Assembly (NCBI GenBank): GCA_034437895.1
Contig: DAOTTO010000584.1
Span: forward strand, 1 to 17,116
DNA: 17,116 nt
Direction of reading: 5' to 3'
DNA from: JANRLJ01 sp034437895
Lineage (GTDB): Bacteria > Chloroflexota > Anaerolineae > Aggregatilineales > Phototrophicaceae
Shown here: positions 7,207 to 13,628 of the stretch, piece by piece
Layout: the number at the start of each line of letters is the position of its first letter
Position numbering within the stretch: position 1 is the first letter of the stretch
The notes under the pieces: model-generated
Databases searched by the model: none
What the model was told of the DNA's origin: nothing
What the model saw: the letters and a program-made list of their open reading frames with translations, nothing else
Made by a program: the position numbers and the translations under genes

Positions 7207-7234
7207 CCCCCCATTCGGGTGGAGACTACCCCCC
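7207..7234. promoter_or_regulatory. Paired C6 tracts in the divergent regulator promoter
   Basis: The intergenic region 7089-7301 holds two CCCCCC tracts at 7207-7212 and 7229-7234, each followed by A. They lie 22 bases apart start to start, about two helical turns. The spacing fits a direct-repeat binding site on one DNA face. Its location between the regulator gene and the small divergent gene makes it a candidate operator. No protein is identified from this. Confidence 0.25.
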
Positions 7235-7301
7235 AAACTTTCTCATAAGATAAAGACATTGGTAAACAAGAAGAAGTCACAACAAAAAAGGATATTTAGC
7301 C

Positions 7302-7631
7302 ATGACCCTCAATATGAACGCTCGCAGTAATAGACTTCCGCTCATGAACACAACCCTTCTTGACTCTTACGTCCTCATCCCCAGCGCCACGCTCAAACGT
7401 GCGATGGAAGAAGACTCTAACTTGGCGATGGATTGGCTGTGGTGCGCCGAACAGGTCACTACCGAAAATGAGCGTTACTACTGTGTGCAGAAGGCCTTAT
7501 TCATCGACCACAAAAATGAACTTGCCCAACAGAAATTGGCCGAATTGCGCCGTGTATCAACTTCTAAAACCAAGCGCAGCAACGCAATCCTGCTAAATCC
7601 AGCCCGGTTGCTGCAAAATTTGGTGCGCTAA
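7302..7631 (+). CDS. Small protein with one TPR-like 'WLW' motif, function unknown
   Basis: 109 residues, no named function recognised. The core (about 42-81) reads AMDWLWCAEQV, a gap, then YYCVQKALFIDHKNELAQQK. This is the pattern of a single TPR-like helix pair (WLW.A ... C...AL.ID..NE.A...L..L) that I associate with short and modular proteins of Chloroflexota. The flanks are polar with no signal peptide or membrane segment, so it is probably a cytosolic protein-binding module. The ATG at 7302 has AAGGAT about 9 bases upstream; a later ATG at 7344 is possible. It diverges from the LuxR-type regulator across 213 bases containing the paired C6 tracts, so it may be that regulator's target. Its stop codon overlaps that of a tiny minus-strand open frame (7628-7717). 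Confidence 0.65.
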   Translation: MTLNMNARSNRLPLMNTTLLDSYVLIPSATLKRAMEEDSNLAMDWLWCAEQVTTENERYYCVQKALFIDHKNELAQQKLAELRRVSTSKTKRSNAILLNPARLLQNLVR

Positions 7632-7741
7632 GGGTTGATTTCGAGCGTGACGAATGTGCCGCCGTCTGTGTACTTCAAGGAAGATCGATGTTTTTTAATT
7701 AGCGCATCGTAAGGCACTGCTCAGAGACCGATAATAAGTGA

Positions 7742-7771
7742 TTGCTTTCACAGCTTAACTTGCCCCATAAT
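7742..7771 (+). promoter_or_regulatory. Possible sigma-70 promoter of crtI
   Basis: TTGCTT (7742-7747) and CATAAT (7766-7771) are 18 bases apart, about 40 bases before the crtI ATG. The match is moderate in both boxes. A weak AGG at 7796-7798 lies 12 bases before the start and is the only ribosome-site candidate. Confidence 0.35.
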
Positions 7772-7810
7772 GAAGGTCACTTCAACTTTCAACGCAGGTA
7801 GACCCCTATT

Positions 7811-9358
7811 ATGAGCAAGAAAATCATTGTGATCGGCAGCGGCTTCGGCGGATTAGGTGCAGCAATCCGGCTGGCAGCACGCGGCTACGAGGTAGAAATC
7901 TTTGAAAAGCGCGACAAACTCGGTGGTCGTGCTTATGTTTATGAGATCAACGGCTTTAAATTTGATGGCGGCCCGACCATTATCACTGCACCCTTTATGT
8001 TTGATGACCTTTGGGCATTGGCAGGCAAGCGCCGTGAAGATTACTTTGAACTGGTCGAATGTGATCCTTATTACCGTATCTTCGATCATCAAAGACGCTC
8101 CTTTGACTACAACGGGAACGAGGAATTTATCCTCAATGAAATCCGTAAGTGGAGTCCTGAAGATGTCGAAGGGTACAAAAAGTTTATCGCCAGCACCAAG
8201 CCGATTTTTGAAAAAGGCTTTGTCGAGTTAGCCGATAAACCCTTCCTCAAGTTCACCGACATGCTCAAGGTCGCCCCCGACCTGATTAAGATGCAGTCCT
8301 ATAAAAGCGTGTATCAATATGCCTCGCAGTTTGTGAAGAACGACTTTTTGCGGCGCTGCTTTTCGTTCCATCCCCTTTTGATCGGCGGCAACCCCTTTGA
8401 TTCGCCTTCCATCTACGCCATGATTCATTATCTGGAACGGCATTGGGGGGTGCATTACGCGATGGGGGGTACCGGCGCGATTGTGCAAGCGATGGCAAAA
8501 TTGTTCGGCGAACTTGGCGGCAAAGTGCGCCTTGATGCGGAAATCACCGAAATTATTGTGGACGATACCAATCAGCATAAGGTGAAGGGAGTTCGCTTGA
8601 ACGATGGGACGGTGCATCAGGCGGATGCCGTTGTTTCAAATGCCGATGTGGCCTTTACCTATCGCAATCTAATCCCCGCTAAATATCGCCGCAAGTTTAC
8701 AGATCGCAAAATCGACAGCATGAAGTACAGCATGTCGCTATTCGTGATTTATTTCGGCACGAAAAAGCGCTACCTCGACAGCGGCCTTGCCCATCACAAC
8801 ATCATCTTGGGTGAGCGCTATCAAGGCTTGCTGCGTGACATCTTTAAGGAAAAGACTCTATCCGAAGATTTCTCGCTCTATCTGCACATGCCGACGATTA
8901 CCGATCCGGCGATGGCACCCGAAGGGTGTGAGTCTTTTTATGTGCTTTCGCCGATCCCGCATCTCGGCTCAGGGACGGATTGGCGCACACAAGCCAAGCC
9001 CTATCGGGATGCGATTATGCAATTTCTGGAAGATAACTATCTGCCAGATTTGCAGGAAAATATCGTTGCCGAGCATTATATAGACCCGCTGCATTTCCGT
9101 GATACGCTCAACAGCCACTTAGGATCAGCCTTTTCGGTACAGCCGATTTTGATGCAGTCGGCATGGTTCCGTCCGCATAATCGCTCGGAAGATTTCGATA
9201 ATTTGTATTTTGTCGGCGCGGGGACTCATCCCGGTGCAGGTCTGCCGGGTGTGCTGTCTTCTTCCATCATTGCGGAAAATCTCATTGTGGAAGATTTACC
9301 GCTCCCGGCTGGAGCGCAGGTTTTTAATGTGCCCTCCATACCTGCTATTGGTGATTAA
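7811..9358 (+). CDS. crtI: Phytoene desaturase (CrtI type)
   Basis: 515-residue FAD-dependent carotenoid desaturase. CrtI introduces double bonds into phytoene at the membrane, giving neurosporene or lycopene depending on the enzyme. An N-terminal dinucleotide-binding fold (IGSGFGGLGAAIRLAARGYE, about 8-27) is followed by EKRDKLGGRAYVYE and FDGGPTIIT. Along its length it follows the proteobacterial CrtI pattern: SFHPLLIGGNPFDSPSIYAM, EDFSLYLHMPTITDPAMAPE, LSPIPHLG and QSAWFRPHN. The C-terminal FAD motif YFVGAGTHPGAGLPGVLSSS precedes a short unconserved tail. Length is slightly above the usual ~490-500. Start ATG at 7811; the ribosome site is weak. No phytoene synthase (crtB), GGPP synthase (crtE) or cyclase is nearby, so the rest of the pathway must lie elsewhere or be absent. 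The number of desaturation steps cannot be read from the sequence. Confidence 0.93.
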   Translation: MSKKIIVIGSGFGGLGAAIRLAARGYEVEIFEKRDKLGGRAYVYEINGFKFDGGPTIITAPFMFDDLWALAGKRREDYFELVECDPYYRIFDHQRRSFDYNGNEEFILNEIRKWSPEDVEGYKKFIASTKPIFEKGFVELADKPFLKFTDMLKVAPDLIKMQSYKSVYQYASQFVKNDFLRRCFSFHPLLIGGNPFDSPSIYAMIHYLERHWGVHYAMGGTGAIVQAMAKLFGELGGKVRLDAEITEIIVDDTNQHKVKGVRLNDGTVHQADAVVSNADVAFTYRNLIPAKYRRKFTDRKIDSMKYSMSLFVIYFGTKKRYLDSGLAHHNIILGERYQGLLRDIFKEKTLSEDFSLYLHMPTITDPAMAPEGCESFYVLSPIPHLGSGTDWRTQAKPYRDAIMQFLEDNYLPDLQENIVAEHYIDPLHFRDTLNSHLGSAFSVQPILMQSAWFRPHNRSEDFDNLYFVGAGTHPGAGLPGVLSSSIIAENLIVEDLPLPAGAQVFNVPSIPAIGD

Positions 9359-9371
9359 TCATAAAATAATA

Positions 9372-9402
9372 GGGCGGGTTACGGATTGCTGTAACCCGTC
9401 CC
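9372..9402 (+). terminator. Hairpin after crtI
   Basis: CGGGTTAC (9375-9382) pairs exactly with GTAACCCG (9391-9398) around an 8-base loop. GGG (9372-9374) and CCC (9400-9402) extend the stem across a single bulged T. It lies 14 bases past the crtI stop. No T tract follows, so it is either a Rho-assisted 3' end or one copy of a dispersed hairpin repeat. Confidence 0.5.
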
Positions 9403-9739
9403 ACAAACAAATTGGGTTGGCGTTTGTGTAAATTTCCTAAAATTTCTTATCCATCATGATCTTCTCTCAATAACGACATCGATTCGTTGGTTTATCGCGC
9501 CAGTTTTATTGTGAGTTTTTATCAAAACGTAAAATTTCTGACTAAATCATGCCATGTCTCTTCTATTTTTCTCTGGTCAATGCAGCAATATACACAAATC
9601 CAAAATAATTCTTTTTATACTCTATGACCTAATGGAATTCACCCCGCTGAGGTCAGATGCACAAAAGCAGACTTTTATCCCATCTTGATAAAAATTTGTT
9701 GAAATGCACTAAATTACGGGCAAAAATCTTTATAACTTC
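9403..9739. other. AT-rich intergenic stretch upstream of the ammonium transporter gene
   Basis: No open frame with protein-like content was found on either strand of this 337-base AT-rich stretch. The one structured element is the inverted repeat TGACCT (9625-9630) and AGGTCA (9650-9655), separated by 19 bases and about 160 bases before the preferred amt start. It is a candidate regulator site only. Several AT-rich hexamers before 9740 could be promoter boxes, but none pairs well with a second box at 16-18 bases. Confidence 0.5.
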
Positions 9740-9814
9740 ATGATGTACCTAAATAGTCGTTTAATGAATAAAATTTTCCCATCGCTAAAAACACACAAGA
9801 TGGGGAATAGGACA

Positions 9815-11302
9815 ATGGGTAGAAGTAATCGGTTCTGGCGGAGAATGATTGTTCTCGGTATCGCCACCATCGTACTAGCTGTATTCGGTACCTCGTTCAG
9901 CATGGCACAGGATGCCCCTACTTTAGAAAGTCTCTCAACGGAAATTCAGGGGATGAAAGCCTCTATTGATACAAGCTGGGTACTTCTGACGGGTTTCCTG
10001 GTGTTCTTCATGCAGTGCGGTTTTGCGATGTTGGAAACAGGTCTTATTAGGCAAACCTCTGTCGTCAACGCACTTTTGGAAAACTTCATTGATGCAGGAC
10101 TAACAGGATTGTGTTGGTGGGCAGTCGGTTTCGGTGTTGCATTTGGGACATCTTCCGGCGGTTTATTTGGAACAGATAATTTCTTCCTCAATGGTGCGCT
10201 CACATTTGGGGCGGACGGCGTGGAATATGCCAGATTCGGCGCATTGAATATTTCTGTTCTCACCTTCTTCTTCTTTCAATTTGCCTTCGCCGCGACTGCT
10301 AGTACCATTACTACGGGGTCAATGGCAGAGCGAACAGACTTTATCGGCGACCTCATTTACAGTGCTGTGATCGCGCTTGTTATCTATCCTGTAGTCGTCC
10401 ATTGGGTTTGGGGGGGCGGCTGGTTGGCGACAAATCTCGGCTTCCATGACTTTGCGGGCAGCAATGTTGTTCATACCGTCGGTGGTGTGGTCGCGCTGGT
10501 GGGCGCAATCATGATTGGCCCGCGCAAGGGACGTATTGGTGCGAATGGTGAATGGCTACCGCTACCGAAGCCGCACAACATGGCTTTGGCGACAATTGGT
10601 ACGATGATTCTCTGGTTCGGCTGGTATGGTTTTAACCCAGGTTCGACACTTGGCGCAATCGGCTATGATGGGCTGATGGGTCTGACGGTGCTGAATACCA
10701 CCTTGGGTGCAAGTATTGCTGCTTGTGTCGCGTTACTTTTTGTCTTTGCGCGTACTGGCAAATGGGATTTACCTGCTGCGCTCAACGGTTCTCTGGCTGG
10801 TTTGGTCGCAGTCACGGCGGGGTGCGGTTTTATCGCGCCTTTGCCTGCGGTCATTATCGGCTTCGTAGCAGGTTTTATTGTGATCCTTGTCGCGGAACTC
10901 ATTGATAAACTGCGTATTGATGATCCTGTTGGCGCATTCGCCGTACATGGTGCTTGCGGTATCTGGGGCATTATTGCCGTAGGTTTGTTCGCTCAACCGC
11001 AGCTTTTGTTCTCTGGCCCCTTCGCGGCAGGCGGCGAATATGCAGGGCAAGGGGGCTTGTTCATTACAGGTGATCTCAACCTACTGATTGCCCAACTCAT
11101 CGGTTCTGGATCGACCATTGTCTGGTGCGCGGTGACTTCGGTAGTGATGTTTGGAGCACTAAAAGCCGTTGGTCGCCTTCGCGTTAATCGCGTGGCGGAC
11201 GAAATCGGTATTGATGTGTACGAACACGGCGCGACAGCTTGGCCTGATGTTCTGCCGATTGGTGAGGATGGCAAAGTTGCTGCCGTCGGCGCAGGCGACT
11301 AA
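9815..11302 (+). CDS. amt: Ammonium transporter (Amt family) with signal peptide
   Basis: 495 residues from the preferred start. Amt/AmtB/Rh trimers in the cytoplasmic membrane recruit ammonium and conduct it through a hydrophobic pore. The N terminus has a typical signal peptide (RRMIVLGIATIVLAVFGTSF, then SMAQDAPT, cleavage probably after Ala). About eleven membrane segments follow, with family blocks MQCGFAMLETGLIRQTSVVN, FFQFAFAATASTITTGSMAE and WGGGWLATNLGFHDFAGS. The twin pore histidines are present: VVHTVGGVVALVG (His220) and AVHGACGIWGI (His378). The cytosolic tail contains EIGIDVYEHGATAWPDV, the region that touches PII proteins in relatives. ATG 9815 is preferred because GGGG (9802-9805) precedes it by 9 bases and the signal peptide then has normal length; in-frame starts exist upstream at 9740 and 9800. 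No PII gene (glnB/glnK) is adjacent, unlike many amt loci. Confidence 0.95.
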   Translation: MGRSNRFWRRMIVLGIATIVLAVFGTSFSMAQDAPTLESLSTEIQGMKASIDTSWVLLTGFLVFFMQCGFAMLETGLIRQTSVVNALLENFIDAGLTGLCWWAVGFGVAFGTSSGGLFGTDNFFLNGALTFGADGVEYARFGALNISVLTFFFFQFAFAATASTITTGSMAERTDFIGDLIYSAVIALVIYPVVVHWVWGGGWLATNLGFHDFAGSNVVHTVGGVVALVGAIMIGPRKGRIGANGEWLPLPKPHNMALATIGTMILWFGWYGFNPGSTLGAIGYDGLMGLTVLNTTLGASIAACVALLFVFARTGKWDLPAALNGSLAGLVAVTAGCGFIAPLPAVIIGFVAGFIVILVAELIDKLRIDDPVGAFAVHGACGIWGIIAVGLFAQPQLLFSGPFAAGGEYAGQGGLFITGDLNLLIAQLIGSGSTIVWCAVTSVVMFGALKAVGRLRVNRVADEIGIDVYEHGATAWPDVLPIGEDGKVAAVGAGD

Positions 11303-11324
11303 AGTTTATCGTTAGCACTAAAAA

Positions 11325-11355
11325 AACAGCGGACTCAGGTCTGCTGTTTTTGTTT
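11325..11355 (+). terminator. Rho-independent terminator after amt
   Basis: The 10-base arms AACAGCGGAC (11325-11334) and GTCTGCTGTT (11339-11348) pair with one G-U wobble around a TCAG loop, followed by TTTGTTT. An A tract before the stem means it may also stop transcription arriving from the right. It lies 23 bases past the amt stop. Confidence 0.85.
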
Positions 11356-11450
11356 CTCAATCGTATAGCAGTCAACATGGCATGTTCGCGCAAACGGTGT
11401 TTTTATCGTGTGCAATATTCAACCAACTTACTTACCCTAAATCCGTGTCT

Positions 11451-12248
11451 CTAAAAAACGGAACTGTCTTCATCATCATAGTGCAGTAATTCGCGCATTC
11501 GCTCAAGCGTACTTGGAGACTTGATGAGCTTTTCATCCACAATCACTGCGTCCAAGCGCAAGCCGGCGATTGTTTCGACATCTTCCAGCGAGTGCATACA
11601 GCCCAGCGCCATGACTTTTGTGTTGTAGGGTATATAAGGCAGCAGGTCTTCTAGCAGGGTGAGGTCACGTTCTCGATCAAACGAGGGTTCAAGGCCGATA
11701 CAAATCACATGAGGGCTGAGGCTGGCGGCGAACTCTAACTCTTGTGCGCTGTTCACCTGTACAATCGCCGTCATGCGCCAACGCTGTACGGTAGAAACAA
11801 CCCGCCGCAACACGGGGCGCTCTAACAAGGAGGCATAAAGCACCAATGCCGATGCACCCGCCGCCCTTGCTTCCGCCACATGATATTCGCTGACGATGTA
11901 ATCTTGGCACAGAATAGGGCTGCTAATGCCGCGAGAGACCAAGAGCAGATCATCCATCCCTTTGCTATATACGCGCTGATCGGTAAACATAGCGATGGCA
12001 TCCACACCATCACGCACATAGCGCAGGGCGGCAGCCACCGGATCGTAGGTTTCCGTCAGCGTAATTTGACCAATCAATAAAGCGGATTCGCGGTCTGTCA
12101 CAATATTTAAAACAGGCAGGGGACGCTTTGCCAGCCGTGCCAGATCATTCATGGCTTGGTTGGGCGTTCTTGCTTGGCGCTGGGTAAGATACCGCGTTTT
12201 TGCCGAAATAATGGTGTGTGCGTCTATGTTCAATTCTTCTGTATACAT
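11451..12248 (-). CDS. Indole-3-glycerol-phosphate synthase-like pseudoenzyme (TrpC fold)
   Basis: 265 residues with the (beta/alpha)8 framework of indole-3-glycerol-phosphate synthase. The YDPVAAALRY, VDAIAMFTDQRVYSKGMDDL, PILCQDYIVSEYHVAEARAA and HSLEDVETIAGLRLDAVIVD blocks align easily with TrpC. Every residue the enzyme needs appears replaced. The active-site Lys of LCKDFI is Gln115; the Glu of the TEV strand is Gln164; the Asn pair of GINNRD is Gly185-Leu186; the ESG strand is Leu-Gly-Cys (215-217); the E-x-K...SPS segment after strand 1 reads GQITLTE (60-66); and the phosphate-binding GxS near the C terminus is Asp-Glu-Lys (238-240). It should therefore not make indole-glycerol phosphate and probably has a binding, scaffold or regulatory role. 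No other trp gene is nearby. It diverges from gatC across a dyad-containing intergenic region. Replacement calls come from alignment by eye to E. coli TrpC. Confidence 0.85.
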   Translation of the reverse strand: MYTEELNIDAHTIISAKTRYLTQRQARTPNQAMNDLARLAKRPLPVLNIVTDRESALLIGQITLTETYDPVAAALRYVRDGVDAIAMFTDQRVYSKGMDDLLLVSRGISSPILCQDYIVSEYHVAEARAAGASALVLYASLLERPVLRRVVSTVQRWRMTAIVQVNSAQELEFAASLSPHVICIGLEPSFDRERDLTLLEDLLPYIPYNTKVMALGCMHSLEDVETIAGLRLDAVIVDEKLIKSPSTLERMRELLHYDDEDSSVF

Positions 12249-12289
12249 TTAACACTCTGCCCAATGTAATTTCCCAATATTGTAAACTG

Positions 12290-12314
12290 TTTCTATGATT
12301 TATGGTCATAGAAA
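12290..12314. promoter_or_regulatory. Perfect 9+9 dyad in the divergent intergenic region
   Basis: TTTCTATGA (12290-12298) and TCATAGAAA (12306-12314) are exact reverse complements separated by 7 bases. The dyad lies 42 bases upstream of the TrpC-like gene and 38 bases upstream of the gatC extended -10 box. It is suited to a dimeric regulator serving one or both genes. A second small palindrome, CAATATTG (12275-12282), is nearby. Confidence 0.45.
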
Positions 12315-12351
12315 ACCCTTTTGCGACGTTTATTTTCGGTTTGCAGATTAG

Positions 12352-12360
12352 TGTTATAAT
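12352..12360 (+). promoter_or_regulatory. Extended -10 promoter element for gatC
   Basis: TGTTATAAT is a complete extended -10 box (TGn plus consensus TATAAT), ending 41 bases before the gatC start codon. No good -35 box lies at 16-18 bases, which is tolerated in extended -10 promoters. The start site would fall near 12367. Confidence 0.6.
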
Positions 12361-12388
12361 GAGGGGCGTAAACGCATACCAACGCTGT

Positions 12389-12394
12389 GGGGAG
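12389..12394 (+). promoter_or_regulatory. Ribosome binding site that sets the gatC start
   Basis: GGGGAG lies 7 bases before the GTG at 12402-12404. An in-frame GTG at 12387 overlaps this site and has none of its own. GTG 12402 also places the family's usual N terminus (ELSHDTVRSIAELAKLDL) right at the start. Confidence 0.75.
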
Positions 12395-12401
12395 TATTTT
12401 T

Positions 12402-12692
12402 GTGGAATTATCACACGATACAGTTCGCTCGATTGCCGAACTTGCCAAATTAGACTTAACTGAAGAAGAAATCGCGCTCTATGCCGGGCAGCTTTCGCAT
12501 ATTCTCGGTTATTTTGAGCGTTTAGAAGCCCTAGATACCTCACACATCGAACCTACCGCCTCAGTGCTGCCGCTGAAAAATGTGCTGCGGCCTGATGTTG
12601 CTTTGCCGCCACTTTCACCAGAGGAAGTGATCGCCAATGCGCCGGATTCATTGGGCAACCAATTTCGTGTTAGCGCTGTTTTGGCTGAGTAA
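12402..12692 (+). CDS. gatC: Asp-tRNA(Asn)/Glu-tRNA(Gln) amidotransferase subunit C
   Basis: 96 residues, the usual GatC length. GatC holds the GatA amidase and the GatB tRNA-binding subunit together in the complex that converts misacylated Asp-tRNA(Asn) or Glu-tRNA(Gln) to the amide form. Family landmarks: an N-terminal VRSIAELAKLDLTEEEIALY helix pair, LSHILGYFERLEALDTSHIE, PTASVLPLKNVLRPDV with the conserved LR.D, and a short C-terminal hydrophobic stretch. It starts at GTG with a strong ribosome site and an extended -10 promoter. gatA and gatB are not adjacent, so the complex must be assembled from unlinked genes. The response regulator starts 53 bases after its stop and could be read from the same transcript; no terminator is visible between them. 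Confidence 0.93.
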   Translation: MELSHDTVRSIAELAKLDLTEEEIALYAGQLSHILGYFERLEALDTSHIEPTASVLPLKNVLRPDVALPPLSPEEVIANAPDSLGNQFRVSAVLAE

Positions 12693-12745
12693 TTCCATGT
12701 AAATCCAATCCATCACCTATCCAACCATTATCGAGGCTGTTGTTT

Positions 12746-13579
12746 ATGGCGAACAAGCGCTTGCTTCTCATTGAAGATGATTACGATGTAGCAGAAATGC
12801 TTCTCATGTATTTTAGATCGCACGATTATGACGTACTTCATGCCGATACTGGCCTTGCTGGAATCGAAATGGCGCGTACCCGCTTCCCGAACTTGATTTT
12901 GCTCGATGTTATGCTGCCCTACATGGATGGCTATGATGTGTGCATCAAGCTCCGCAGCATTTCGCTGACCAAATACATCCCGATTGTCTTTTTGACTCAG
13001 CGCGATGAACGAGCATCAAAAGTACGCGGTTTGGAGCTAGGCGCGGATGATTACATCACCAAGCCATTCGATATTGATGAACTGCGGCTGCGTGTACAGA
13101 GTTCGATCAAACGTGCCACCCGCGAGAATCTTCATGAATCGCGCACAGGATTGCCGACAGGCCCAATGGTGGAAGAAGAAATCAACCGCCGCATCATGGG
13201 TGATGTGCCGTACACAGAATTGGTCTATAACGTGGAGCGTTTCTCGGCCTATCATGATGCTTATGGATTTATGGCGGCGAATGATGTGTTGAATCATGCC
13301 GGGAAAATGATCCAGACGGTAGTTGTGGATAAAGGCACATCGAATGATTTCGTCGGCATTTTGAATGATGATTTCATCGTCCTGACCCATACAACTGATG
13401 TTGAAGCCTTAGATCATGAGATCAAAAGCCGTTTTGGGCAGGAAGTGAAGGCATTTTATAACTTCATGGACGCAGATCGCGGGGGGTTGGTTGTGAACGA
13501 AGGCTCCCGTGATGAGAGTATCATTCCGATTATGGAGTTCGCCTCCTATACCAAGCCGCAGCCGACGCAAACCCACTAG
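12746..13579 (+). CDS. Response regulator with degenerate GGDEF-like output domain
   Basis: 277 residues. The N-terminal receiver domain is complete: acidic pair Asp11-Asp12, phospho-acceptor Asp54 in LILLDVMLPYMDG, Thr84 in VFLTQ and Lys106 in ITKPFDIDELRLRV. After residue ~125 the chain follows the layout of a diguanylate cyclase. RTGLPTGPMVEEEI stands for the usual LTGLPNR start, YNVERFSAYHDAYGFMAAND for the D.D.FK..ND..GH..GD strand, and DFVGILNDDFIVLTH for the R.GGDEF turn. The GGDEF signature is Leu-Asn-Asp-Asp-Phe and the metal-binding Asp of the first strand is Asn162, so cyclic-di-GMP synthesis is not expected; it may bind a nucleotide or a protein instead. The ATG at 12746 is preferred over the upstream TTG because GAGG lies 9 bases before it. 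No histidine kinase is adjacent (orphan regulator). Confidence 0.88.
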   Translation: MANKRLLLIEDDYDVAEMLLMYFRSHDYDVLHADTGLAGIEMARTRFPNLILLDVMLPYMDGYDVCIKLRSISLTKYIPIVFLTQRDERASKVRGLELGADDYITKPFDIDELRLRVQSSIKRATRENLHESRTGLPTGPMVEEEINRRIMGDVPYTELVYNVERFSAYHDAYGFMAANDVLNHAGKMIQTVVVDKGTSNDFVGILNDDFIVLTHTTDVEALDHEIKSRFGQEVKAFYNFMDADRGGLVVNEGSRDESIIPIMEFASYTKPQPTQTH

Positions 13580-13591
13580 AATTGATGCAAA

Positions 13592-13611
13592 GGCGCATAT
13601 CGATATGCGCC
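13592..13611. terminator. Perfect 20-bp palindrome between convergent genes
   Basis: GGCGCATATCGATATGCGCC is its own reverse complement and can form an 8-base stem with a TCGA loop. It lies 12 bases past the response-regulator stop and 17 bases before the stop of the convergent PLP enzyme gene. A short T run (CCCTTTT) follows a few bases later on the plus strand. Placement and symmetry suggest a bidirectional terminator shared by the two genes. Confidence 0.6.
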
Positions 13612-13628
13612 CTAACCCTTTTCTAAAT

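Noticed and set aside
7136..7330. Plus-strand frame of 64 residues in the divergent promoter region
   Set aside because: Lysine-rich and without a ribosome site or family resemblance; it overlaps the better-supported start at 7302 and covers the candidate regulatory region.
10769..11050. Minus-strand frames inside amt
   Set aside because: These are shadows of a strongly conserved membrane protein gene; their composition is the complement of its codons.
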